From contig CBDCLS010000006.1 of assembly GCA_965218775.1 (NCBI GenBank), positions 496,001 through 560,000 on the forward strand: a stretch of DNA of 64,000 nucleotides. Reading direction: 5' to 3'. This DNA comes from CAUZIZ01 sp965218775 (GTDB taxonomy: Bacteria > Acidobacteriota > UBA6911 > RPQK01 > JAJDTT01). The first letter of the stretch is position 1, and every line of letters begins with the position of its first letter. Made by a program: the position numbers and the translations under genes. The notes below the pieces were generated by a model, which worked only from the letters and a program-made list of their open reading frames with translations, did no database searches and was not told where the DNA came from. Of the stretch, positions 36,130-43,854 are shown in pieces.

Positions 36130-36240
36130 AGGAGGTGTGGTGGTTCAGGTGTGCCGTGTAAAGGTGCGTTGTTCCAGCAGGTGAAGGTCCTACCCTGTGC
36201 CTCCTCTATGAAGCCAGGTCGGTCAAGCTTAAAATCCGTT
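36130..36240 (+). other. Possible 5' remnant of a group II intron
   Basis: The stretch GTGTGCCGTGTAAAGGTG followed by CCAGCAGGTGAAGGTCCTAC resembles the conserved 5' end and domain I beginning of bacterial group II introns (GUGYG start; GGTGAAAGTCC-type loop). No reverse transcriptase or domain V follows, so at most a fragment remains. The surrounding gap (35991-36549) has nothing else identifiable. Confidence 0.25.
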
Positions 36241-36549
36241 TGATTGGTTCAATCCTCTATTCGAGATTACGCAGTAATACAGCTTATTCTTCTGCGTCCC
36301 CATTAAACTGCTCGACGATACCCATCCCGAAAAACGAGCTTTATTGCCCAGTAGGCGCACCGAGTTATCGTCGTACCAATCAGAACAAACTTCAAACTCT
36401 AACAAGGCCAAGACCTCCTTAACCGACTATCAATAACAGAGTTCCTTCATTAGCCTTTTTCTAGGCGGCTTCCTTTTCATATCTCCTCAATTGGAGACGC
36501 ACTCAAGGCAGCGTGTCTCCCGCCTCTCGATGTTAGGCTTTGGTGGCAC

Positions 36550-36927
36550 ATGGAGCCACGCCGTAAAAAGAAAGGCGCGCTCTCACACGATGTCGCCTGC
36601 GTTCCAAAGGGTCACGACCTGGGACGGCTAGTCAAAGAGCTGGTTCGGCTCGCCGCAGACGTACTTCAGTCCCAGGAGATGCGGAAGCGGAAGATCCTTT
36701 TTTGTCCAGACGGAGACAAGATGGGGGTGAACGCGCATAAGAGGCCACACTGGGCGGTCTCGAACGCTGCGTTTCCTGTCCTGGCGAACTTCTGCGAGTG
36801 GGTCAGATCGAGCAGCATGACGGCCTTGGTTGGCCAGAGATCCGATCCAGCGCAATGGCACGAGGATAGGAGTTTGGTTTTTTTGACAACGGGTATTGGT
36901 CAGCATTTCGGGTTTGGCGGGGAGTGA
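36550..36927 (+). CDS. Hypothetical protein (125 aa)
   Basis: A frame with protein-like composition: a basic start (MEPRRKKKGALSHDVACVPK), a helical block (LGRLVKELVRLAADVLQSQE) and KILFCPDGDKMGVNAHKRPH. No signal, membrane helix or known motif. The region is rich in relics, so it may be a fragment. The last ~12 codons read into low-complexity DNA. Confidence 0.35.
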   Translation: MEPRRKKKGALSHDVACVPKGHDLGRLVKELVRLAADVLQSQEMRKRKILFCPDGDKMGVNAHKRPHWAVSNAAFPVLANFCEWVRSSSMTALVGQRSDPAQWHEDRSLVFLTTGIGQHFGFGGE

Positions 36928-37084
36928 AAAATGGGGTCGAGGGAGGAGGAGGAAGAGCTTGGTCGGGGCTGAAGGAGGACAGAGGATGAAATACCCCCGA
37001 TGAAGACGTCGAGATCGAGAAAAGGGCGAGAATCGAGGCGGAAAAGGATAGAGGGATCTTCAATCCGCTCGGGGGGTGAGCGGC

Positions 37085-37348
37085 TCAGTCTTCCCAGGTC
37101 GGGACCTCGTCCCAGAAGATCGCGTCGCTGGAGGCTCGAACGGCTTGAGCCTGCTGGGGCGAAAGCGAAGCCAGGAAGCTTTCGAGTTTCTGGGGGAAGA
37201 GCCGGGGCGGGGGAGCACGTTGGGGCTGCTCCCAACGATCGAGGTGTTGGAGGATCTTTCGAATCACGCGAGGGTCCTCGATGAAGGCCAGAGTCCTCAT
37301 TGGATGAGCGCATCGAGGACAGATCAGCGGCTGGACTTCGTAGATTCA
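37085..37348 (-). pseudogene. C-terminal fragment of an IS91-type transposase
   Basis: The minus strand reads IYEVQPLICPRCAHPMRTLA, FIEDPRVIRKILQHLDRWEQ, then a Pro-rich linker and a stop. The CPxC...MR(T/V)xAFI-DPxVIxKIL-HL signature is the C-terminal zinc-binding tail of IS91/IS801-like transposases. All catalytic parts are missing, and an in-frame TGA lies just upstream. R1 sequence begins within ~15 bp, so the truncation coincides with the repeat. Confidence 0.65.
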
Positions 37349-37353
37349 CTGGT

Positions 37354-37480
37354 GGATGTGAACGTCCGCTTCTCGGGGCGAAAGCGGTCGTTCACTCGAC
37401 GTTTTCAGCGGCAGAACCTGAATGTCGGCTCTTAGGCGGAAGCTGCCGGTCAGGAGAGTCCGCTCTGACACTGTTTGTAC
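37354..37480. repeat. R1 dispersed repeat
   Basis: Contains GAACGTCCGCTTCTCGGGGC, GGTCGTTCACTCGACG, GAATGTCGGCTCTTAGGCGG and GCTGCCGGTCAG. A further block, GGTCAGATCTGGGTTGTAC (37480-37500), recurs near 57745 and, inverted, around 630 and 50090. Confidence 0.6.
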
Positions 37481-37585
37481 GGTCAGATCTGGGTTGTACC
37501 GCCCACGGCGCCGCAGTGATGGGCAACCCCGCCTTCCTTGCTGCATGAGCGAGAAGATTCTCACTTCTCGTGATCACCTTCCCCG

Positions 37586-37693
37586 TCATCCCAGGGAGAT
37601 CAGGATCATGCCCTCCTCGTTCTGCATCTCTTCGCCCCGCCAGATGATGGTGTCACCGATTTCCAGGTCGAGGGCATCATCAGCCGGATCCAC
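37586..37693 (-). pseudogene. LEIGDTIIWRG small protein, copy 2, cut by a 1-bp deletion
   Basis: Reads LDLEIGDTIIWRGEEMQNEE, GMILISLG and then TGA. Adding one base restores the continuation (MTGKVITRSENLLAHAARK) seen in copies 1 and 3. The likely start is GTG 37693, seven bases after the stop of the leftward GH32-like gene. Unlike the other copies there is no kinase gene next to it. Confidence 0.5.
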
Positions 37694-37700
37694 TCTGCGC

Positions 37701-39218
37701 CTACCTGAACCTCAGCGAGTACAGATCCGCGTCCTTCATCACGAAGCGCAGCCGGACCGGCTTGCCGACTATCCTGGCGAGAGGCTTATCTGAAGTCGCC
37801 TTGGCATGAGTCCGTTCCCACCGCACTGTGTGCTCGATCTCGTCTCCCCAGATCAGCGGGGATTCCTCTAAGGCAAAACCGGGCAGAGGGTTGCCCTGGA
37901 TGTCCTGGATCTCGACTCGAATGCTCCCAGCCGCAGAGGTCGCGTAGTTGAGGAGAAGATCTTCCCCCTGAAAGGTTATTGGCCTGGCTATGAGTTCGCC
38001 TCCGGCGTAACCGGCTCGAACCGATACCAAGCCGTCTGTGCGAAGTACCAGCCGCTGGACGTGGGCGCTGGGATAGTTGTAGTGCCGGCTGATATAGAGA
38101 GACATCTCCCCCTTGCCGGTGGGTACCAGACCGGCTGCCATCATGTTGTTCCGATGCATCCAGTCGCGCCGATCCCTGCCGGGCCGGACGAAGGCCTCCA
38201 GGAATCTCCGATCCCAGTGCACTCCGTCCCTGCTGCTCATGAACACGGCGTCCGAGACCCCTGGATGGGGGTAGTGGGACTCCAACTGACGCCAGGGTAG
38301 GAAGCGTTTCGGGAACGCCAACAGGATCTGGGGAGCCCGGAAATAAGGGGTGGTTGCATTAGTGTAGAGGTGCTCAGCAGGAGCCTCGCCAAAGTCTGCC
38401 CAGCGACCGGCAGTCCACTTGAGGAAATCAGAGGAGGTGGCGGTCTTTATGCTCCGAACTCCATGGTGAAAGTCGCGATAGACGGCTAGGTAGCGCCGCT
38501 GATAAGCGTCCCAGAAGGCTAGGTTCTGCGAGTCGAAGGCGCCGTCGCTAATCACCGGCTCCTCCCGCATCTTCTGCCACCGGATCCCATCTGCCGATTT
38601 GAGAGCGATCAGTGGACCTCCTGCCAATGCCTTATAGCGATCCTGAGGTGGAACTCCAGGACGCAAATCCTTGAAGGGCGCGAAGTTGTGACTGCCCTTT
38701 CCAGTCCAGACGATATTGTTGTTCGTGGAGCCGCCGAACTCGAACAGACCCAGTCGAGGCTTCGACCAGGTGATTCCGTCCCGACTCTCGGCGTAGCAGC
38801 TGACCTCTGGGTGGTCCGGAACCACCTCCTCACCTGGGTCCAACGACTCACTGTTGACGTATTCGGCACCGGTGCTGCCCCGGTAATACATGCGGTAGCG
38901 ATCATCGTCCTTGAAAACGGTGACGTAGGCGCTGATGTTGCCCTCCCAGGGCTGATCGAAGTCGAGCACCCTCTCCGCCAGCCGAGGAGAATGAAGCTTC
39001 AAGGTCGCTCCCTCGAGAGACTCGATCAGGTAGTCATCCACGAAGAGCTCCAGGCGGGAGCCGATGTCCAGGGGCTCTGTGGTCTCGGCTGGCTTCGCTC
39101 TTAGAGCCGCCAGGGAGAGCAACAGACTGAAAACAAGCAGTGCCGTCCTCATCATCCATCCTCCTTGCAGGGGAAACCTATCGGAACCCAGGCTATCTTG
39201 GTGGACAGGCAGGATCAA
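37701..39218 (-). CDS. Secreted GH32-like propeller protein (paralogue 4)
   Basis: 505 residues. The frame opens 20 codons before MRTALLVFSLLLSLAALRAK, whose Met (39159, after AAGGAGGATGG) is the likely true start and begins a signal peptide. Family blocks: DIGSRLELFVDDYLIESLEG, DFDQPWEGNISAYVTVFKDD, YAESRDGITWSKPRLGLFEF, SRDGVHWDRRFLEAFVRPG, then the closing sandwich PVRLRFVMKDADLYSLRFR. It is closest to the 33183 and 48032 proteins. Probably acts outside the cytoplasm on carbohydrate; activity unproven. Confidence 0.78.
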   Translation of the reverse strand: MILPVHQDSLGSDRFPLQGGWMMRTALLVFSLLLSLAALRAKPAETTEPLDIGSRLELFVDDYLIESLEGATLKLHSPRLAERVLDFDQPWEGNISAYVTVFKDDDRYRMYYRGSTGAEYVNSESLDPGEEVVPDHPEVSCYAESRDGITWSKPRLGLFEFGGSTNNNIVWTGKGSHNFAPFKDLRPGVPPQDRYKALAGGPLIALKSADGIRWQKMREEPVISDGAFDSQNLAFWDAYQRRYLAVYRDFHHGVRSIKTATSSDFLKWTAGRWADFGEAPAEHLYTNATTPYFRAPQILLAFPKRFLPWRQLESHYPHPGVSDAVFMSSRDGVHWDRRFLEAFVRPGRDRRDWMHRNNMMAAGLVPTGKGEMSLYISRHYNYPSAHVQRLVLRTDGLVSVRAGYAGGELIARPITFQGEDLLLNYATSAAGSIRVEIQDIQGNPLPGFALEESPLIWGDEIEHTVRWERTHAKATSDKPLARIVGKPVRLRFVMKDADLYSLRFR

Positions 39219-39373
39219 GGGGTTCTGTTGAGTGTGTCCTTGCAGGCCAGGCGGAAGCAGACCTTCTCCAACTGGAGCATGACCAGGGGAACCAAGGAGA
39301 GGTGGTTGGCTGTGCGCTCCAGGATGTACTCCTCGAAGCGCTCTCGGCCGAATTCGCGGACCCTGGGGTGAAC
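39215..39373 (-). CDS. Short unidentified frame, probably a fragment
   Basis: Minus-strand frame reading VREFGRERFEEYILERTANH, LSLVPLVMLQLEKVCFRLAC, then KDTLNRTP and a stop. Composition is convincingly protein-like (amphipathic helices), but no start codon precedes it before an upstream stop at 39374-39376. It is likely the 3' end of a lost gene. Beyond it, to 39647, nothing is recognisable. Confidence 0.35.
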   Translation of the reverse strand, partial: VHPRVREFGRERFEEYILERTANHLSLVPLVMLQLEKVCFRLACKDTLNRTP

Positions 39374-39647
39374 CTACTCTAGGCTGTAGACAGGCATTCG
39401 TTCTGATCGTCTACTCCTTCTCCCCCTTCCAGAGCTTCTTTGATCCGTCTGACCTTGGTCCCGAATGATGGATCTCAGCATGGGCAGAAATAGGGTCCAG
39501 GATGTCGCTCAGCAGTTCCTTCTGCTGGACAGTGTCCAGGCCCCATCGTGAGCCAAGTTGTGGGAGGGACGGCAGGTGTTACACTGAACTGGAACGTGCA
39601 GATTCAAGTGAGCCTTTGGGGAATGAGCCAAGAATGGAGGCCTCATC

Positions 39648-40145
39648 ATGCCTATTTATCGGTGTCGGTGGCCAAACGGAGATTTCTCCTTTGTCTCGGC
39701 GGCTGATAGAGAAGTAGCTGTCGAAGCTCTGGATGAGGTAGACAACGCAGAAGGCTGTCCTCTCTCCGTCGTTAGAGATTTCATGGCGCACTTTCGGCTG
39801 GCTGAAGATGGGACGTTTGAGTTTGAGGGCTTTGGAGAGGCAACCGAGGAAGCTCTGTGGCAAGCCTACCCCGTGCTGGATCAGACGGTGAATCAGATTC
39901 TTAAGGATGATCCCAGCTTTGAGCTGCACGGTAGCAGCACACCGGAGCAGGAGCAAAGGATCAGGGATGCCGTCAAGAAGGAGCAAGAAAGGGTGAAGCC
40001 TAGAAGGGTCGAACAGCCACAGACTCAGCTGGGCCAAGACATAAAGAGAGCCATGGATGCACCCACCAGTATGATCGACCGGGAGATTAGGAAGAAGAGT
40101 GCTGAGAGACTCAAGAATTTCAAAGGCGAGGGCAAGCCAAATTGA
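39648..40145 (+). CDS. Conserved hypothetical protein, MPIYRCRWPNGDFSFV type
   Basis: 165 residues, cytoplasmic by absence of signal or membrane helix. The N-terminal half (YRCRWPNGDFSFVSAADREV, AVEALDEVDNAEGCPLSVVR) looks like a compact alpha/beta domain. The C-terminal half is charged and helical (EQEQRIRDAVKKEQERVKP; SMIDREIRKKSAERLKNF). ATG 39648 is preceded by a purine-rich GGAGGCC. Function unknown. With DUF488 it may belong to an element ending at the tRNA-Arg fragment. Confidence 0.65.
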   Translation: MPIYRCRWPNGDFSFVSAADREVAVEALDEVDNAEGCPLSVVRDFMAHFRLAEDGTFEFEGFGEATEEALWQAYPVLDQTVNQILKDDPSFELHGSSTPEQEQRIRDAVKKEQERVKPRRVEQPQTQLGQDIKRAMDAPTSMIDREIRKKSAERLKNFKGEGKPN

Positions 40146-40391
40146 GCACTTCTGTGCGAGAATCCGTGTGAGAAAACCTGTGTAAAATCTGCCAAAATAT
40201 CGGAAATTGGCTAAAATCTGATAAAGCTAACCGACTCTCTTTCCACAACTTACTGAAAATGAGGAGGTTGTGAAACCATCAGTCTCGATTCGATGAGTAA
40301 AGTGCTGCAGAAGAATGCCAGTGTTGACGACCTGACCATCGACAGGAAAGCCCCGAGTTGCTGACCACAGCTCTCTTGCAGAAGGTACGAT

Positions 40392-40928
40392 TCAGCCAAA
40401 CAGTGAGCCCTGCTGCTTGGGATAGACAAGCCTTCCATCCTCCATCCTTACAAACTGGTTTAGGTGGTGCTCTTTCAGGCCCTCTGGCACGATGTGCCGG
40501 ACGGGGATCTTCCTCAAAACCACGAGCGAATCCGCGATTAATTGACGATGGCATTTCTGAGGTATGGCCTCCGCACACATGATTGTCGTCCTCGCTTCAG
40601 AGGCGATCTCTATGAGGGCATTGAGCCCCTTGTGGAACTCTTCCGTCAGCATGTGGTCGGCATAGGCCCGAAAACCAGGGCTCTTCCATGCCTGATTCGG
40701 TGAGTCCTTCAGATCTGACTTGCGATAGCCTCCCAAGGCCCTGAGGTGGTAGTAAGAAATGTCTATCTCCAGCAGGGCACTGGTGAGTTTGTCCCGGCTG
40801 AAGTGCGGGAATTTCCGGGAGGTGGGGAAGGATCGAACATCTACCAGCCGCTCAATGCCATGCTTCTGGAGCAGTTGAGCGAAGTCCCCGGAGCTGCGGG
40901 AGGAGTGACCGATGGTGAAGATCTGCAC
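40392..40928 (-). CDS. DUF488 domain protein
   Basis: 178 residues with the DUF488 signature: IFTIGHSSRSSGDFAQLLQK, RLVDVRSFPTSRKFPHFSRD, LGGYRKSDL and IMCAEAIPQKCHRQLIADSL. The conserved Cys and CHR pair near the C-terminal part are present. DUF488 proteins are widespread, structurally related to small ligand-binding folds, and often travel with mobile or defence loci; no biochemical role is established. Stand-alone here. Confidence 0.88.
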   Translation of the reverse strand: MQIFTIGHSSRSSGDFAQLLQKHGIERLVDVRSFPTSRKFPHFSRDKLTSALLEIDISYYHLRALGGYRKSDLKDSPNQAWKSPGFRAYADHMLTEEFHKGLNALIEIASEARTTIMCAEAIPQKCHRQLIADSLVVLRKIPVRHIVPEGLKEHHLNQFVRMEDGRLVYPKQQGSLFG

Positions 40929-41127
40929 TCCGGGATTATAGAAGGGGTCGCAGGCTTAGAACCAATTTCTGGGCGAGAGCGGAGTTCTTACACCCTCGAT
41001 TAGAGTTTAAGTTGAAGTGGAGGACCAGATTCCTCATCGGAATACTGTCTCCCAAATGTCTCCCACTGCGTTTCCTAATCTTTCCTAATGATTCGGCTTT
41101 TCGATTGGCGAAAAACCCGATTAACTG

Positions 41128-41159
41128 GTTGTTTTTCCTAACGTTTCCTAACGATTCGG
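41128..41159 (+). repeat. 32-bp arm-like repeat, 12 bp before a tRNA anticodon stem
   Basis: Contains two TTCCTAACG units and ends GATTCGG. An inverted copy at 43950-43981 matches 31 of 32 bases. Each copy is followed by exactly 12 bases and then the anticodon stem of a truncated tRNA. Arm-type integrase-binding sites typically have this arrangement; that role is inferred. Confidence 0.75.
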
Positions 41160-41171
41160 CGCTTTTCCAGA

Positions 41172-41221
41172 ACGGACTTCGAATCCGTAGGTCGGGAGTT
41201 CGAATCTCTTCGGGCGCGCCA
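41172..41221 (+). tRNA. tRNA-Arg(TCG) 3' fragment (anticodon arm to CCA)
   Basis: Anticodon stem ACGGA/TCCGT with loop CTTCGAA (anticodon TCG), T-arm GGGAG-TTCGAAT-CTCTT, acceptor 3' strand CGGGCGC, discriminator G and encoded CCA. No D-arm or 5' acceptor strand (GCGCCCG expected) lies upstream. It is therefore a truncated tRNA, as left by integration into a tRNA gene. Confidence 0.75.
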
Positions 41222-41387
41222 TTTTTTTCAATGACTTACGGTAACTTACGGTTAGGAATACTTAGCGATAGTATTGGTAGTGCTATGATGGTGCTATGTT
41301 TGCCTTACCTGAAGCTGATAAGAGAGGTCATGATCAAAGAGGAGATTCTGAGGCAGCAGTGCCGGGCGGTTTCGCCTAACGCTGTAG

Positions 41388-42149
41388 ATGTGCAGCTCGA
41401 CTATGAATTGCGGACTGGAAGACGAGAGCGCCGAAACCAGCGGAGTGGAGAGTTTCGCGTGGGGTGACCTGGCGGAAAGACTGGAGAAAGTCGAAGCGTT
41501 CTTCCCAATCTTTGGCGAAAAGGTAGGCAGGCGGAAGACTGTTCTCTCCGTCAGCGGAGCCGGGTTTTTTGTGTCGGAACACGGCGACTTCCTAACTGCG
41601 GCGCATACACTCATCGATCACCCTGAGGTCACGCCCTTCTACCTACCGGCACCGCGATTGAGAGTGCCGAAGTCCAAGCTCGCTAGGGACGGCCTTTCAA
41701 AATCTCTAATCGTCAAGGGAGTTGACAAGGAACGAGACCTTTTGTGCGGACGAGTCCGCGGCTTCGGTCGATCCGATCCGATACCGCTGGCGGACTCAGA
41801 GCCCGAGATCGGCTCTCCGGCAATGGTTGTTGGATTCCCACACGGCCAGTTGTTGAGCGACACTGGGAACGCCGTGGACATTCGTCGGGCTTCAGAATAC
41901 AAAGCGATCGTCTCGGCGGTTGCCTGTGTGGGCGAAGAGCGACCCTTCATCACGGTAGGCAACACTGTGGCCTTGATCTCAGGCTTTGCGTTTAGGTTCG
42001 CGGCTCCGCCGGGAATGAGTGGCGGACCGGTGATCAACGAGGCCGGCGCGTTGCTAGGGATGGTGCTTCAAACCCAGGATGAGAAATACACTATTTGCGT
42101 CGGACTGCGCCCTCTCACGGGGTTCCTGGAGCGTCAGCTGGAGGGCTAA
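41388..42149 (+). CDS. Trypsin-like serine protease (cytoplasmic)
   Basis: 253 residues with a chymotrypsin-fold catalytic triad: His73 in FLTAAHTLI, Asp117 in DKERDLLCGRV and Ser211 in GMSGGPVINEAG. No signal peptide or PDZ domain is present, unlike DegP-type proteases, so it should act inside the cell. Intracellular trypsin-like domains are recurrent effectors in bacterial defence and conflict systems, and a TIR gene lies next to it in convergent orientation. Start ATG 41388 or 41403; neither has a clear ribosome-binding site. It lies directly right of the tRNA-Arg fragment. Confidence 0.8.
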   Translation: MCSSTMNCGLEDESAETSGVESFAWGDLAERLEKVEAFFPIFGEKVGRRKTVLSVSGAGFFVSEHGDFLTAAHTLIDHPEVTPFYLPAPRLRVPKSKLARDGLSKSLIVKGVDKERDLLCGRVRGFGRSDPIPLADSEPEIGSPAMVVGFPHGQLLSDTGNAVDIRRASEYKAIVSAVACVGEERPFITVGNTVALISGFAFRFAAPPGMSGGPVINEAGALLGMVLQTQDEKYTICVGLRPLTGFLERQLEG

Positions 42150-42208
42150 GACGTTGGCATGTTACGAGAAAATTTCCTCCGGGCCAAGATACGTCACATC
42201 ACATCAGT

Positions 42209-42231
42209 CGACCTTTGGGTTATGAGCCCAA
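42209..42231 (-). repeat. tRNA-Met anticodon-arm core (left copy)
   Basis: Reverse complement reads TTGGGCTCATAACCCAA then AGGTCG: a perfect anticodon arm with CAT anticodon, as in initiator tRNA. A directly repeated partner at 43746-43768 shares 20 of 23 bases. The T-arm is missing. Flanking direct repeats (GTTACCTGGTGTTACCTG, ~42279) resemble recombinase arm sites. Confidence 0.55.
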
Positions 42232-42439
42232 CCGGATAGTGGCTCGTCTTTTCTGCTCAACGACTTACGTCCTTCTTGTTACCTGGTGTTACCTGTTGTT
42301 CGGGCGATTCTGTGGTAGAAAACCAGCCTAGGATGTGTCACCTTTGCGCCACGCAGACGCCTCTAGAGAAGCCGCGAGAAAGAGGTGTCCGATTCGTGGT
42401 CTGCAAAGACTCGAACCGGCGTGGTTCTACCTGGTGTTT

Positions 42440-43306
42440 TCACGGCTCGCTCATCCCTCTCAGCAATGCCTGCAGGTTAGCGTCTCGGTCTTCCGGATCC
42501 CACTCTACCCGCTGGTACTGACCCAGCTGGCCCCACTTTTCCAGAGCTGCCCCCGGCATCGCCACCGGTATGACACTCAGTTCATGTTGGGAACGCTTCA
42601 CTGCCCGCTGCACCTCGTCTTGTACAAAGCCCGACTCGGCCGAGGCATCGCTGCACAGCACGACGAAGTAGCGGGCACCGTCGATCGCCTCGAAGATCTT
42701 CTCGTCCCACACCTGGCCGGCGCGGAGCGCGCCACCATCGCGGAACACGCTCTTGCCGTTGCGCTGCAGCTCCTGCTCCAGCCAGATCGCCTCCCCTGCG
42801 TCTGCCTCGTGGCTGTAGCTGAGGAAGATACTCCACTTCCGAGGTAGGGCGTCGGCAAACGCGCTGATCCTCTCGATGCCCTCGGCGCCGAGCTCCTGCT
42901 TCATGGCAAGCCGATAACCGATCTTCCGTCGAGACTGGATCGGCACGGCGTTGCGGAACCGAAGTGCCATCAACACGGTCTCGACGTCGTTGGAGCCGTA
43001 GCTGATCGATGCGTCTGGGTCGCCCGCCACTCCAAACTGTCCCCAACGCGTGTCGCGCTCGACGGCGTGGCACCCCACCATCTTGTATGCCAGTCGGTAC
43101 AGCCGAGGCTGACCTTTGCTCCTCGGTTCTGAGATCACTACCCAGATCGTCCCGCCCGCTTCAGCAATGTTCCACAGGCGCCTGTTCCTGGCAAAACAGG
43201 CCGGCGTGCCTCGGAACTCGAGCGGCCGCGCGAGCAGCCCGGGATTGGACGCCCAAGCGAGCAGCGTACACACGTGCGGTCCAGCGCCCGATGCAGCCTC
43301 AGCCAT
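42440..43306 (-). CDS. TIR-domain protein with unrecognised N-terminal domain
   Basis: 288 residues from ATG 43306. Residues ~158-285 are a TIR domain: KWSIFLSYSHEADAGEAIWL, NGKSVFRDGGALRAGQVWDE, ARYFVVLCSDASAESGFVQD. Glu231 lies in the SGFVQDEV position of the catalytic Glu of NAD-cleaving TIRs. Residues 1-155 (LWNIAEAGGTIWVVISEPR, YGSNDVETVLMALRFRN) form a beta-rich domain I do not recognise, possibly the sensor. TIR effectors typically deplete NAD during phage defence. It faces the trypsin-like gene and sits between two tRNA-Met-like direct repeats. The longer frame to 43393 has poor N-terminal composition. Confidence 0.82.
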   Translation of the reverse strand: MAEAASGAGPHVCTLLAWASNPGLLARPLEFRGTPACFARNRRLWNIAEAGGTIWVVISEPRSKGQPRLYRLAYKMVGCHAVERDTRWGQFGVAGDPDASISYGSNDVETVLMALRFRNAVPIQSRRKIGYRLAMKQELGAEGIERISAFADALPRKWSIFLSYSHEADAGEAIWLEQELQRNGKSVFRDGGALRAGQVWDEKIFEAIDGARYFVVLCSDASAESGFVQDEVQRAVKRSQHELSVIPVAMPGAALEKWGQLGQYQRVEWDPEDRDANLQALLRGMSEP

Positions 43307-43393
43307 CAGGCACGTCCTCGGGGAACTCGAGGCTCCGGCCTGGCAGCGTGCTGCGGGACTATCGGCCGGCACGCCTCGGTTGTTCTGGAGCAC

Positions 43394-43745
43394 AGTAAAG
43401 AGAGCAGCGAATCAATCACATTGCGCATCGTCTCGGAGGTTACCAGCGAGCATGCCGAGCATCAATGTTTTCAGGGGCTACGGAGAATGTGATTGGTCAG
43501 GTTATTCTCTATGTGCCAAGTCGAGCGTGAGACGATCGGGTTGCTTTATAAGCGTTTCGGGGCTCACACGTTTACTACCCAGGAAAGCAGAGCACGTCTT
43601 GGCCGTGTACCGAGAAGATTCGGCCTCGGAATCTACGGAAGCAAGTTGATAGGTACCTCTCACGAAAGACCGGAGGTCCCAATGGTCTGGAGTTCTGTTT
43701 TCTAGCCATCAAAATTTGGTAGCGGGGTCAACGATTCGGAACCTG
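43394..43745. other. Gap with no recognised gene
   Basis: Short frames only. The right end (~43715-43745) reads, on the minus strand, as the T-arm and acceptor end of an initiator-like tRNA with an extra base in the T-loop (GCAGGTTCCGAATC, CCCCGCTACCA), so it is a decayed tRNA 3' half. Confidence 0.45.
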
Positions 43746-43768
43746 CGACCTTTGGGTCCTGAGCTCAA
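43746..43768 (-). repeat. tRNA-Met anticodon-arm core (right copy, decayed)
   Basis: CGACCTTTGGGT, then TGAGCTCAA: 20 of 23 bases match 42209-42231 in the same orientation. On the minus strand it continues into a T-arm and CCCCGCTACCA acceptor end. Together the two copies bracket the TIR gene like attachment sites of a ~1.5-kb unit. Confidence 0.5.
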
Positions 43769-43854
43769 GGCCCCACCCGAAAGGCCAGCAACTTAGCGGC
43801 ACGCACGGTCACATTGGGGAACCCTAAGTAGCGGTTGGGAAGCCAGGGGAATTC

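Larger units (their letters stand above)
40929..41387. other. tRNA-fragment and repeat-rich boundary region
   Basis: Holds a degenerate arm repeat at ~41071-41098 (TTTCCTAAT-type, GATTCGGC), the well-preserved 32-bp repeat (41128-41159), the tRNA-Arg 3' fragment (41172-41221) and a direct repeat ACTTACGGTA/ACTTACGGTT at ~41236-41256. Reading frames across it are by-products. Confidence 0.6.

Noticed and set aside
36530..36545. GTTAGGC motif as an integron attC end
   Set aside because: No paired complementary site within attC distance and no integron integrase; a single heptamer is not evidence.
36900..37349. 149-codon minus-strand frame rich in Ser, Pro and Arg
   Set aside because: It overlaps the IS91-type C-terminal remnant, which is the recognisable protein in another frame.
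41012..41467. 151-codon frame across the tRNA fragment
   Set aside because: It runs through the arm repeats and the tRNA-Arg 3' end, so it is an accidental frame.
43493..43705. 70-codon frame between the TIR gene and the tRNA-like sequence
   Set aside because: Ends within repeat-like DNA, no start signal, no recognisable domain.
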